From Meandrina meandrites (lineage: Eukaryota > Cnidaria > Anthozoa > Scleractinia > Meandrinidae): a stretch of DNA of 64,000 nucleotides. Positions 11,350 through 23,567 of this stretch are shown here, in pieces. The translations under genes and the position numbers were made by a program. The notes below the pieces were generated by a model that was not told the origin of the DNA, searched no databases, and saw only the letters and a list, made by a program, of their open reading frames with translations. Numbering within the stretch: the stretch's first letter is position 1; the number at the start of each line of letters is the position of its first letter. The DNA lies in NCBI GenBank assembly GCA_963693305.1, contig OY855904.1:18933496-18997495 (forward strand), given 5' to 3'.

Positions 11350-14300
11350 ACTACCCATGGTAAATATAACTTTGTTTGACACGATGAACAGGTGCGTTGA
11401 AAGACGTTTAGGAAACAGGACCGGCTACATTTTCTTTCAAAGCATACATTCAGTTAAATTAAGATTTGCTCGCTGTACATTTTCTGTGCTAAGTGCAGGT
11501 GGCAGTCAAACTGCCTGCATGATTAAGTATTAAATCTTCCGATCAGCAAACATTGTACAAATCGTCCTTTTTGTTGCGTAACGCCAAATGTGAAAATTTG
11601 CACACCCCCAGTTTAGTGGTCAACGACGTTTCCGTTAGGGAGGAAATAGAGATTATTTCCAAGAAGTTATAAATTCTATACCACCAAATTCGATCAACAG
11701 TCGAATATATTCTGATTGGACTGCCTTGGCTCCATAACTTTCACGCCGATTTAAAGGTGAGTTTAAGTGAAAGTGCCCGTTGCATTGGGAAATCGGAGAT
11801 CATTAGATGTCGTAAAATCAAGAAAATAAGTCATGGGTTTGTTTTTTTCTTCAAATAGAAAAGGAAACGTTTATAGTGGACTTTTACACATAAAAGGGGT
11901 ATTTTTTTTAAGGGGGGTGTAAGTATTTTTGCTTAGTTGATTCCTACACCTTCGCTAAAGGTGCACAGCCAATTTTCACACATTCTTAAAACCGGTCTAC
12001 TTTTCAACGATGTTTAAGAGAAGCAGATCGGAAAAATTAATTCGTGAGAAGTCCATTGCCGGTTCTTGTTGTATACAACCCAGCGCTTAGCTAGCTTGGT
12101 GATCCTTTTCTTCATCACATGAACCAATTACAAAACCTTTACTGAAAAAAAATGACGATATTACAGTGGAATCCATTTCAAGTTCTCGAACCTCCAAGGA
12201 AATGAAAATTGGTTCGAGAAATCAGGGAGTTGAGAAAAATTGCACTGTTCGATAAAGGGGAGGGAATGGGGTTGGAGAACTCGGGATCTTGTGCACTGTT
12301 ATCATGAATTGAGTTTAAAATCAATTACCATCTCGAAAGTAACTTTTGAATTTTCCTTTTTTAGGTTTACAGGCCCAGCAGCTTGCTTACGGTAGAACTG
12401 AGATAATAACTAAGCTCAAGGTATGTGATTCCTTTTTTTTTATTTTTGGGTAAGTGATTAAGGTTAGGCAAAAAAACTCCGAAACATTGTATTAGTAGGC
12501 ATAACACATGCGGTAGAATGCCTTAGAGTTTTTTATTAACTTCATTTTCCGCGGCGAATGAACACACAAATGGCAATCAACACTGAAAATAAAGGAAGAG
12601 CCAGTTAAATGCTTAAATCATACTATGGTTTGCCAACTGATGATACTAAGGTTTTATAAATCATAGCCGTTGCACTCTAGTCGATCATCGTCGGGTTGTT
12701 CTTTACTCTTAATATGCCGCACTCGTCCGAAATTTTAATTGACCATCCTTTGTTTTGCCATGTCCTTGTCAAGTATCCTAGGAGAAAATTATAAATGGCA
12801 CAAGAAGGAAATTAAACCACATGTACTGTCACAGCAAAATTGTCAATGGTTGCTTAAAAGGCGAACAATAATTACTGCAAAATACCAAGTCTACTCTCCT
12901 TCCTGTGAGAATTCGTCAACTAGGACATTGCCAATTTATTCAATCTGCAAAGCGAAGTTGCGACTTCAGTTGTCGTATGTTCAGCCTTTATACCTCTATT
13001 TCTTTAGAGTAAGAAAGTAAAAGGCTTAGTTTTAGTTGAAGTTGACCTGCTATGCAAGTTTAACAAAAAATATCCAGATTAAAAAGTTTTAAATCGTCAG
13101 AAAAGTAAACCGCGCACTCCGCTGTTTGCCAAGAGAGCACTCGAAGAAGCAGAAGAAGGCTAATATTTCGATACACAGACTAGAAAAATGCACCGCACTT
13201 GATGTGTGGGTTGAATTATCAACTGCAATTTTCCCTTGCCATCAAAATACAACCTTGAATGTAATCGCATCACTTTCTGGGTGGGCAACGCTAAATGTTT
13301 ATCCTGAGTCGGTTTAAACTTACGTAAAGGGGTTGATAAACTGGGCAGGGGGTTTGTTTCCAGACTAGAGAGTAATTAAATGAACGGTGAAGATGTACTT
13401 CTTAAACTGATATTTCGGGTGGCCCTCCATTTGAGAAGATTTTGACTTGTTTTTCTTGCTCTTTACTGACTGGCAATATTTGCACACGTAAAACGTCATG
13501 CTTAACATGCGGGCGGTATCACTATGTTGTCTAACTCTTTTGCGTCACAATTGACAAACGACATGAAAAAGCAGTATTTGCGCTGAAAAAATTGAAAAAA
13601 ATTATTTAAAACATGTATAACTTTACGGAGTTTCATTTTCTAGTGAAATGCAGATAGAATCGTTTAACGCTGATTTTGTTTTTCAAATGAAATACATCAT
13701 ATTATGCGTACAACTCCAATTGTAACCTTCCTAGTTAAAATGGCAAGAACAATATTTCCATTTCCGTTATTTAACAGACGCATGCATGTATTAACCATTT
13801 TTTTTACATCGGATGTATTAAATTTATTGACCAAGCGACAGATTTTCTTTCATCAAGTTTGGCTTGATGAGAATTGACACGTTTTCAACCTTTTTACCGG
13901 CAATCAAATGTTGTCGATTTTCTGCAAATAATCGTGTCGATAATTACCAAGAAATGGAACAAAGAAACTGCCCAAATTTTCTCATGTTGAAAACTTTTAC
14001 TGTGGGATGATTGAATGTCAGATATCGTGGAGAATATTTACTTTATTTTAAGCTTAACTTTCGTCCTTGAATATTTCATTTGTACAGTTTTATAACGAAT
14101 ACCTGACGTGAATGAAAAGTAAACCCGTGAAGCTAGCTTTTAATGCCCCCATTTTTCGTTTTTTACCCTTTTAGCGAAAAACCAGATGATAATGCCTTAT
14201 TTCGTTGTTGTTTCAGAAACCGCGATTGCTTTAATTCCATATCTTAAGCTTGCACTCATTGCATTAGCGTAGACTTACCGTTTTATGGTACGTTTTGATA

Positions 14301-17300
14301 TTGGTCCTGATACTCGTTTCAAATAAATGGCTTCCTTTTGACACATTCAAAGGGTTTAGATGAATAACATTTCACCGCGTTAGTTTTAATGGATTTAAAA
14401 AAGTTGCTCTTTGTTTCGAGTGTTTCAAAACAAATCATTTATGAACGAGAAATAATTCCCTTTGATAACAAAAGATTGCTAAATTGCTCCGCAAACGACG
14501 TAATTCTCAGGTTATAAGATTTGCGATACTTGTCGGGGAGATGGTCGGAGATTTCGAAAATGGCTTTTCCTATTAATTCCAGGTTCTAAATCACTCCTGA
14601 AATTGCCTTAAAACAATCAAAAATAATTCTTCGAGAATTAATAATAATTTCCTAGCTCAAATACCATTCGTTAATTAGGGATCTGTTTAATAAATCTTTT
14701 CATGTAACTATCTAGAAAAGTAGGTTGGTTTCGTCATACACCTCTTGTGTTGTATTTCAGTGAAAATTTGAGTAATCAGATCTTCCCATGCTAATAAGCA
14801 CTGTTGTGTTATGCTCAAAATAGCTAGTTTTTCAAAATTATAAGTGATCGTAAAATAATTAAATTAACAGCGTTCGAAATATTCGAAGCAGTGAAAGCTG
14901 GTTGAAGGTGCTACAAATTTTAGAGGGTACGATCTAATCCCTTTCAAATTCCACGAAGCTAGCCTGTGATTGAAACTGATTTTGTGAAATGCATCAAGTC
15001 ATGATAACTTAAGTTCTTTCGTAAAACTACTCTTAATCTAAACCGTTGAGTAACTTGGAAGCAAGAGCTAAAGACCCTCAAGACTTGGCGTCCCGATAAA
15101 ACGGCGTGTTTTACGAGCAAGCGCGTGCGTAGGCTTACAAAAGGTTTTTTATGATATTGTTGAAAACGATTCGTTTCCCTGATAATGACGCTAATTATAT
15201 ACTCAGCGGAGTTTTAGGTTAGACGTTTTCAGCAAAATAACAATCACTAAAGCCATTGCACATTGTATACAAAAAACGAAATTTTCATCGTATGCATGCA
15301 GTTTTTCGAAGCAGTTTTCTAGCGTTGCTAGAATTTCAAATGTTGCACAATAAAATGTGAAATTTTTTTGAAATTTCTTTTCTGAAAAAAAAAAAGAAGT
15401 TAGCATAGGTCGAGAGAAATCTGATATGTAGCTATCGTTTCGAAGGAAAAAGGTGATTTCGATCTAATCACATAAAGGCAATTGAGAATCAAAAAGACAA
15501 TTATTCTTGTTAAAACGAGATAATGTTGTTTTCAATATCCTCCTAACTATTACTTCCCTTTAGAAATTGAACAGATCAATTATCGTTCTCAGGATGTCTA
15601 TCTCTTTTGAATGGTTTGAGTGGGTTTTAATGTGAGCTCTCTTTGTCATACAGTAGGGTAGCAATGGAGGAATTTTGCGGCGTTCGCCATTCTTTTGCGC
15701 TCGTGCATTAAGCCGATAACAAATCTCATTTTCATGAGTGATTGAGAGCTAGAGTGATGGTTCAAATGAATTAAGGAGCGTTTCGGCCCATTGTTAGTTC
15801 GATTCCCGGAAATATCGCACCACGCACTAATTAAAAGCGATCTTCGCCTGGCTAAATGTTTATTCAGACTGCTGTATTGTATCACGTTCAAGGGGATGCG
15901 GATTCGAGGTTCAATAACAAATTACACAATTTAAACATTCGATCTGCGTGTCTAGATTAGCTTCGGATATCCTTTCATTGACGAAGACAAACACCTCATT
16001 AAAACACCCACAATTAGGCCTCTGACTATAAAGCCATGTTCCGTGTTGAGTCACCGACACAGCCTGAGCCACACAGCTAATACACAATTTCGCGGCGGGA
16101 CCCGCGAGTAATCTTGCTTTTGCTTCGAACACGTTTCGATTGGTCTCACACAGGATATAGTTTTTCCATAGTTAGCAGCATATTGAAGAAGGTACGTTTT
16201 TTTATCACTATTATTCAGATATCGTGCAATTTTTGGGTTGATTTTTTATTTGGCGAAATGCGTTCTGTGCCTGTCTGACCTCATGGGCTCACCATTGTGA
16301 CTAGAAAATAAGCGCTAATTTTCTTTTATTATGGCTCTACGGGGGTGAACATTTAACAAAGTCATACTTTGTCTGTATTCCTACCGGGTATTTTGCTAGA
16401 CACGGATTTCTTGACAATAATTTGTACAAATCTGAATACGTTGCCTTCCTTTGTAAAGATCACGGGTTCCAACCGCCCGTGCAGTCGTGTGGCAAATCTT
16501 AAATAGGCATTTGTAGGTCTTAAACCATATAACCCGCTTGTTTTGATAATACCTTTAGCTTAAAAAAAACATTTTTTTAGGCTTAACAGGCACATATCCG
16601 ACACAAGAGACAATGAAATCAGCATTTTGTATTGTGAAATATGATTTACAAGAAATAATTTTTGTACCTGACAAAGGTTTTGTTTGATCTGCCGAACATC
16701 GTGAAAGATGCGGCTACCTGGCGCATTTATTCAGATGTACATAGATGTCTGGTTGACTGTTCGAAAGTTATCTAAAGATATTCGACGTAAACTTGGCTAC
16801 ACCCCATCCAAGACGTAAAAAAGGGATTTTATTTCTATTTTTTATCGTTCAATGTGGAATCTACTGAATAGACAAAGAACTGTTTGCATTGCTTCAGTAT
16901 TAATTCAATATTCCTCAAGCAAAATCGCTTTTAATTTTTATACAATTTTCTTTGATCTCAATAAGGGGATGCAATTTTTGCCTGTTTAGTGCACAAAAAA
17001 GGAAAAATTTCAATTAAGTATCCAGTTAATCGCTTACAGTACAATGTTTAGATTGTTTAATTGAATCTATTCCATCTATCCTTTCAAGTAGTCAGAGGAA
17101 ATTTTTTCATAAATTGATTCCGATTTTTTTATAATTTGAAGCCCAATTCTAATCCATTTTCACAGTTTAAAGATCATAGTTAACTTGAATCGAGCAGTAA
17201 TTCATTCCCCCAAATTCTTTTTTAATTTCGAGTGATATAATTTGCCCGCATATCTTCTTCATTATTAAATTCACAACTTCCCTGTGTTTTGCGCACCCTT

Positions 17301-18170
17301 TTGTGATACATATTTTATTTAGTTACAAAGAGATCAACGGTAAAGAGCGAAAGCTGGCATCGGAAAGCTGTAACGTAGTTTAAAACAAAAAGATACAGTG
17401 TTTTAGGCAGTCTTATCTAAGAATTATTATGCTACTTCGATGTTAATGCTAAGAAACTTGATGAAAAAATACAATACTCAACAAAAGATCGTATCTTTCA
17501 ATAAACAAATGTGGTTTTCATTTATCAGCTGTGTTTTCATTTCGCTTAGTAAATGAATAGGAATTGTGGAAAATTTTAATACATTCAGCTATTTTCGGTT
17601 CACTTTCTCAAGCTCAGAAAGATATTCAATCAAAATTACGATATTTGAAATTCACGATAAATTCACGTTTTCTCTGTCTGATTTAAAAAATTGCCATAAA
17701 TTTTTGAGTTATTTTTTTCTATACACCATTAAATGAATTATTAAGAAGCTTGAAACAATAGATACATTTAAGCACAAAGGAGGCAATTAGGTTTCTTATG
17801 TGGGTAAAATTTTACTGTTAATAACCAAGGCCGAATTTCTTGTGATATAATATTGCCGTGTGTTTTGGTCAGAGTCAGTCTTTTTCACGCGCTCTCTAAT
17901 TGAAGAAAGGAAGAAAGAAAAAAAAAACACGAAAAGTCGACTTGGAAAATTAACAGAAAAGGAAATTACTTCTCTTTGCTTATTCATCGAAGACATGAGA
18001 ACATTTCTTGATTCAGTTGTTTGCACAGTATATTTCTCATCATGTCATCGACAGCGCTCTTTGTAAACATTCAATAAACGCTGCGGAAATCAGATTCAAC
18101 ACTTAACTATTCTAGCAACAGAAGGTGACGTGCGATGCAATTAGGGCTGGATAGTATTTAGCATGACGCC
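11350..18170. other. Long AT-rich intergenic stretch without recognisable genes
   Basis: Reading frames are all short (under about 95 codons) and show no domain, splice structure or codon pattern that I can support. A possible non-coding exon at 12366-12420 has an acceptor-like TTTTTTAG before it and a donor-like CAAG/GTATGT after it; it could belong to the 5' UTR of the peptide precursor downstream, but that is a guess. Otherwise I see nothing. Confidence 0.4.
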
Positions 18171-18396
18171 AAGCTAACAGCATTGAGCATCAATTTCTTG
18201 CTGAACGGTCGGGGGTGGGGTAGGGGAAGCTTTCGTTCTAGGAGAAATTGCCCTAGGGGACACTTGGGCGAGGGTGAGCCATTTTCCAAGGGGTGGGGCA
18301 TACCGTTGGGAAAATAAACGAAAAGAAAAAGAACAACAACAACAACAAAACAACCCAGTGCTTTGGTGCTTTGGTAGTCTGACCTCGTCTGTCATT

Positions 18397-18421
18397 GTAA
18401 AATAAAATAAAATAAAATAAA
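18397..18421. repeat. (AAAAT)n microsatellite
   Basis: Five units of AAAAT/ATAAA; a (CAA)n stretch lies just upstream at about 18332-18352. Confidence 0.75.
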
Positions 18422-19071
18422 TCGACGTTGTCTAGGTACAGTAGTGGTTGCCTTCTTTCTGCTTCTTAGGTACAAAAATACATTTAAAACAAAATTTGCT
18501 ATCAGCAACATCAGTACTTTATGGCTATCACTTTAGTGCCAAGTAAACGTTGAGTCCTTACCAGGAAGCTCACCACATGCTGCACTGAATAAGGCCAGTT
18601 GGGTACAGTGTTAGGAAAATTCCACTATGCTTTTTGAGTCTCATCAGAGGTATGGCTATGAAGGGCGGCACAGTTGAAAGGAGCTCACAAATATCCAAAG
18701 ATTTTTGTTATAGACTGTCCACCACTGTGCACAATCTTTTTTGTTTTGCTTTGCATTCATACACTTCAGTTGAAGTGCGCAGCAAAAGTCACGCTTATAT
18801 TTGTTAGTTGCTTGGACACATCTTATAATTTATTGTGTTTTGTGCACGGTCATGGGTTCAGTTTAGGTTGAACCCAAGAAGAAAAATTAGTGATATCCAA
18901 AGCAAAGTAATTCAAAACGGCAAAGTACGTTCCACTCATTTTATCTTGGGTAGAGAACCTGTTTGAACAATTTCCAAACGGGACCACCTCGCCAGCCTTC
19001 TCTTTCTCAGGGTAAGCAGCAAGTTTCTGTTTGATGAAGTAAGTTTTAATCATATTTTACTCTTGACAGGA

Positions 19072-20358
19072 ATGTTGCATCAAATTACACTTATAGCCCT
19101 TTCACTGGGCTTATACGGAGTATTATCACCCGCCTTCGCGGCTGAAGAGGTCACAGAACTACAAGACGAAGTTTCTTCGTCGGCTTGTCCTCCCGGATAC
19201 TGGTGCAAGAAAAAACGCGAGTTTGATTCTTCTGAATGTCCTCGAGGATTTGTATGCCGGTCCAAACGAAGCGCTGAAGCTTGTCCCCCAGGGTATTGGT
19301 GCCGAAGAAGTGAATTGGTCGTAGATCATCCCACTAATCCAGACGAATGTCCGGAGGGGTAAGTAGTAGTTAGCTTTTTCTGGATCAGTTACACTAACGC
19401 GCAATATCAGCTGGCGGTCAACCTATAAATTGAAACAATTTCCAAAATAAAACTTAGGGACGGACCGGTATTTTCCTGGAAGGGGGCGGGGGGATGAAAA
19501 ATTTTCCACTGCAAACTTTTTCTTTAATTTATGCACCTCTGCAAACATTTTTTTCGAAATGCAAACTAACTCTTTTACACATATCATGTTGCAAACAATT
19601 TATTTTGTCTTTTTAGGTCCTGCAAACAACTTTTTTCAATATTTTTCATAACCCCCCCCCCCCCCCCCCCCCCACTAGAAAAACAATGGTCCGTCCCTTA
19701 GCTGCAGTAGAAAAATACCAACTAGGCAATAATATACCAAAATTGAACAAAGATGGTTAAAATTGGGGAAGATCGAGAAGGGTGCGGCAACCTTGACGTA
19801 ACTCCTGGCCATCATGTTTTTCCATCGTTTGGATAGAAAACAAGATGGCGTCTATTGCAGCTGGTGGCAGCAGTGTTCTTAGAAAAATGGCACAGTCTTT
19901 GAATTATTAATTTGCTTTTGTATTTTAACTTAGAGGTCAGCACAAAGTTGTGATTTGCAGCGCCATTTTTATGGACTGCGTCGGAAAAGGAGCGACTAAG
20001 AACTTGTAAACGGCCGTGACCTGTACGAGGAATGTGTACGCTGATCTCGATATTTTTATGCTTGTTTTTCAGTTCTTGGTGCAAGGAAAGCAAAGTTCAG
20101 ATCAGCCAGCCTCGCTCAATGTTTTCGTACCGTTCTTGTCCACCAGGGTACTGGTGCCGAAGAAAGCGCGCAGTCGATTTCGTTTCTCAACGAAGCTGTC
20201 CAAGAGAATACATGTGCGATGAAACGCGGGAGGAAGATTCCACCGCATGCCCTCCTGGATATTGGTGTAAGAAGAAAAGAAACATCATACACTCTGCCAC
20301 CAAGAAAAACGAATGTCGTCGGGGATTCTGGTGTAAGAAGGAAACAGGATCCTCTTAA
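19072..20358 (+). CDS. Secreted precursor with eight C-x5-C loops (CPPGYWC peptides)
   Basis: Two exons, 19072-19358 and 20073-20358, 573 coding bases, 190 residues, donor GTAAGT and acceptor TTTTTCAG. The first residues, MLHQITLIALSLGLYGVLSP and on to about residue 23, form a signal peptide. The rest carries eight pairs of Cys with exactly five residues between: C39/45, 56/62, 71/77, 93/99, 118/124, 138/144, 155/161, 177/183. Four are identical CPPGYWC; the others are CPRGFVC, CPEGSWC (split by the intron), CPREYMC and CRRGFWC. There are no other cysteines. KKKR, RSKR, RRKR and similar sites follow most loops, as in prohormones cut by furin or PC-type convertases. The likely role is a neuropeptide or other secreted-peptide precursor giving 7-residue disulfide rings; a structural or innate-defence peptide is possible. 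The ATG lies 1-2 bases after a TCTTGACAG acceptor, so a 5' UTR exon lies upstream. The family is not one I can name. Confidence 0.8.
19457..19697. mobile_element. Harbinger-like MITE in the intron of the peptide precursor
   Basis: The ends GGGACGGACC (left) and GGTCCGTCCC (right) are exact inverse copies, flanked by TTA on both sides (19454-19456, 19698-19700), a PIF/Harbinger-type duplication. A run of about 22 C sits near the right end (about 19651-19672). The middle has several TGCAAAC repeats. It makes up a third of the intron. Confidence 0.75.
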
Positions 20359-20411
20359 CATCTTTCATGACTGTTGATCTCGAGAAATTTCTGCCGTTTC
20401 GGTGAAGGTTA

Positions 20412-20417
20412 AATAAA
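20412..20417 (+). terminator. Polyadenylation signal of the peptide precursor
   Basis: AATAAA 54 bases after the TAA stop at 20356-20358. Confidence 0.75.
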
Positions 20418-20879
20418 ATGCGAATTTAATAAATTAGTTAATGTAGTATTCAGAGATCTTCACTCAATTAAAGGTATTCACGGATGTGTCTGTAAATAAA
20501 AGTATTTCTATGATTGAGACGGAAAAGAGGTTAATGTTCAAAATTCATCAAATTCCCCCGACATGGAAAGAAAAATGTCGCGGTGAAGTGTGTTTCTTTT
20601 CAGAATGTATTAAATGATGAGTTTTTTTTCATTTACTAAGTCAATTAAATGATCAAAATAAAAGCAGATACAGTGGAAGTCTTGCATATGGTTGAAGTTA
20701 TCGGCAAACGTAGAATCTACCGGATATTAATACAAAACGGCCATGACTTGTCTAGATATTCATACAAAAAAGTGAAAATGGGCCTTTCTTGCTACAATAA
20801 GGGGTGGGATCAAGGGGTCAAGAGGTCAGAACAATTTCCGCCTTATTAAAGGGCCTTACAGTTTTCAGACGTAAGTAAT

Positions 20880-20935
20880 GGGGGAAAGGGAGGGGGCGAG
20901 GGGGGGGGGGGGGAGGGTGGGTGGTAGAAACTTCC
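20880..20935. repeat. G-rich tract
   Basis: About 14 G in a row within a purine-rich stretch of 50 bases. No matching inverted end was found close by. Confidence 0.6.
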
Positions 20936-21189
20936 CTAGATCCTTCACTCTTCACTGCTAATGATAGAAAAGTACCGACCTTGAGCATATTGACACAGAA
21001 GCACCTTCCATTGAGCTCATGCACACACAAACATCGATTTTAACCGACACGATTCAATTGATTCAATTCATTGCAAATAGCTAAATTTTTAGTTTTATTT
21101 TCAAAACCAACTGTCGCCTCCGATTTTTCTCAGTTTGTTTCCAACAGGTAGTCAAGCACTTATAATGTATTGGTCATGTGATCAGTTCA

Positions 21190-23567
21190 AGCCGTTTTGG
21201 TTGTACGAAGATGTTAAAAGCCAGATCTAACATTAACGGATTTCTTAATTTTTCCATGAGATCAAAAGAGCACAAAAACTACCATCCAAAAAAATACTGA
21301 ATTAGAACGAACACGAGCAGAGACCGTGAACATGGTAGAAATAGATTTAAAGATAAAAAATATTAAGATATTTAGGAGTACACCAAAAGGTGCCGGGGGG
21401 AAGGCTGGGGGCAGGTCCCACCGTAAACATCCTTGCTCCCAGGGCCACGCGTTTTTTAAGAAACGGAGGGCTCTGAGAACGAGAATGCACGGTAAACTTC
21501 ATTATGGAGTGTGCGCAGAGGCACAAAACAATAATACGAGGGAATTTATGATATATGAATGAATTCCTTTATTTGAGTGCCAGTCTAAAATAGCAGAAAA
21601 CGAGAGCTAAAAAGGAACATTATATCTAAGCTTGTAAAAAATCTATAAGTTAATTTTTTTTGCTTATACATCTTATTACTAAAATGTAAAATTAGTTTAG
21701 AAAATGCTAAAAATATTCCGTATTTAAATTTTTACTTTAGACCACCAAACACTACAAAAAAATACAATAACTACAACGATCGTCGGTCAGCACGGCGTTA
21801 AAGTCGGCTAACAAACAGTTTTGTCTGTACGACACGTACGGTTATCTCGTTAAACGGTGTATGTATAACGGCACAAAGTGCATTCAGTTGGCGATGACAG
21901 CAACAAACTGATTTTACGACCTAACATTCCCTCGCAGCTCCTAAATGCGTTGTAACAAAAACAGCGCGAGCACTCATGACTAAGCATGATTAAGCGCGAT
22001 GACGTGACGACATTGTCACGCAATCGCGTGCTACCAGTTGCTTAGCAACTTTGATACGAGCTTAACATGCCGTAGTCTGGTCAGCTGTATTACTTGTTTC
22101 CCCAATTGCCAGTCTATCTTCATCAGAAAGCTTCTCGTTGCAGTAATATGCCTTTGACTCATCAAGTGATTCAAAATCCAAATACGGTGTGTCCTCCTGC
22201 AACATTTGTTCCAGTGATTTCGTTGCACTTTCAAATGTGGGTCTTTCACTGGGCTCTTCCTTCCAACAATCTAACACCAGCTGATATCTGAAAAAGGGAA
22301 AGCTTGATTACTGTCGTTTATTAACTGTGTAAACCAGCTGCTGGACATTTACTTCAAGTGCGTGTAGTTCACTGGGTAAAATATCGACAGTGTTTAGTGA
22401 ATGTGACAAGCTTGACGTTAACACACACTTCTATATATTATGGGCGTGATATAGTGTAATTTATCCTAACAATTTAAGAATTTTAATGTAAGTGTCTTAA
22501 GTGTTAGAATGCATTCAGAATGCTATATAACACAAGAAAAAACAACATTATTGAAGAAAATATAATGAAATTTTCTATACTAGTATTTCTGCTGAGGAAC
22601 TATCGGCTGATAATGATAGCTGCCCCTCGGAAATTTGATGTTCTTAAAACAAATACTAGCCCGAGAAGCTCAGCACAGTTAAGGCATCACGGCCAGTATT
22701 CTCCTCGGACGGGCCCTATGAGCTGATAGTGTCTCTCTGCGGATGAACACTATCGCGTCACGTGATCAATTTAAACCAATCAGAATTGGAGAAAAGTTAG
22801 TGGAAAACTTTAATTCCATATATTTCAGTGTTTCCTGATGGTTCTTACGCGATCGCACCTTTACAGTTAGATTAATTGCTAAAAAATGGGACGGGGAAGG
22901 AGATGGGCAGGTTTTGGATGGTTTTTACTTTACAGAAAGAGGCATTTACTGTAAGCTGTTACATGGCCTTAAATAGTAATGTAATCTCCCATCTAGGCTC
23001 TTCTAACAAACCGTCCAATATAGAGGGGATTCAGGGGAGCAGCATTTTTTTTATTTGTTTGGCTTTTCTAAAACATTATAGATTAAAATTGTTTTATACG
23101 ATTTTATAGATTTGTAGTTGGATTTTATATCATGTCTTCACAAATGCTTTTCGAGCATTGTTGGAAATGGCGTTTTAGAGGGTAAAATCGGAAAAAGTTT
23201 TCGGGGGCGCATGGTTTCGGACCCCATAGAAGCTCGCGTCTGTGGCGCTCGCCATCCACGCCGATGGGGTCAAGTTATTAAAGTGTACAATCTCTCTCCC
23301 CCCCCACTTTCAGTAATTCCTGGATCGGCCCTTGCATACACTGTGAAACCAGCCAGCTCACTCTTTAAGACACTGGCTGAATTCAGTGGTTACGTTACGT
23401 AACGTTTGTAACGAATAAAACAAAAGAGCGACTTCACTAAATAAACTGGAGCTTTAACATATTTACTTACAGTTTATCAGAACACGTGTCTGGTTTGTCC
23501 ATGCGGTATCCAGTCTTGAGAAGATTGTACAACTCTTTGTTGTTTATTCCCGGATAAGGATTTCCTC
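21190..23567. repeat. Segmental duplication, unit 1 (RTK 3' end and flank)
   Basis: The last two RTK exons, the intron between them and about 870 bases downstream match 61004-64000 in the same order and orientation, with nearly identical exons and diverged flanks. Shared landmarks are CCGTTTTGGTTGT (21192 and 61004), GTTCACTGGGTAAAATATCG (about 22367 and 63141), and ACAAACCGTCCAATATA (about 23007 and 63460). Confidence 0.8.
21568..21573 (-). terminator. Probable polyadenylation signal of RTK copy 1
   Basis: AATAAA on the minus strand, about 490 bases after the RTK stop codon. The equivalent place in copy 2 (near 61270) reads AATATA, so it may have lost the signal. Confidence 0.5.
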
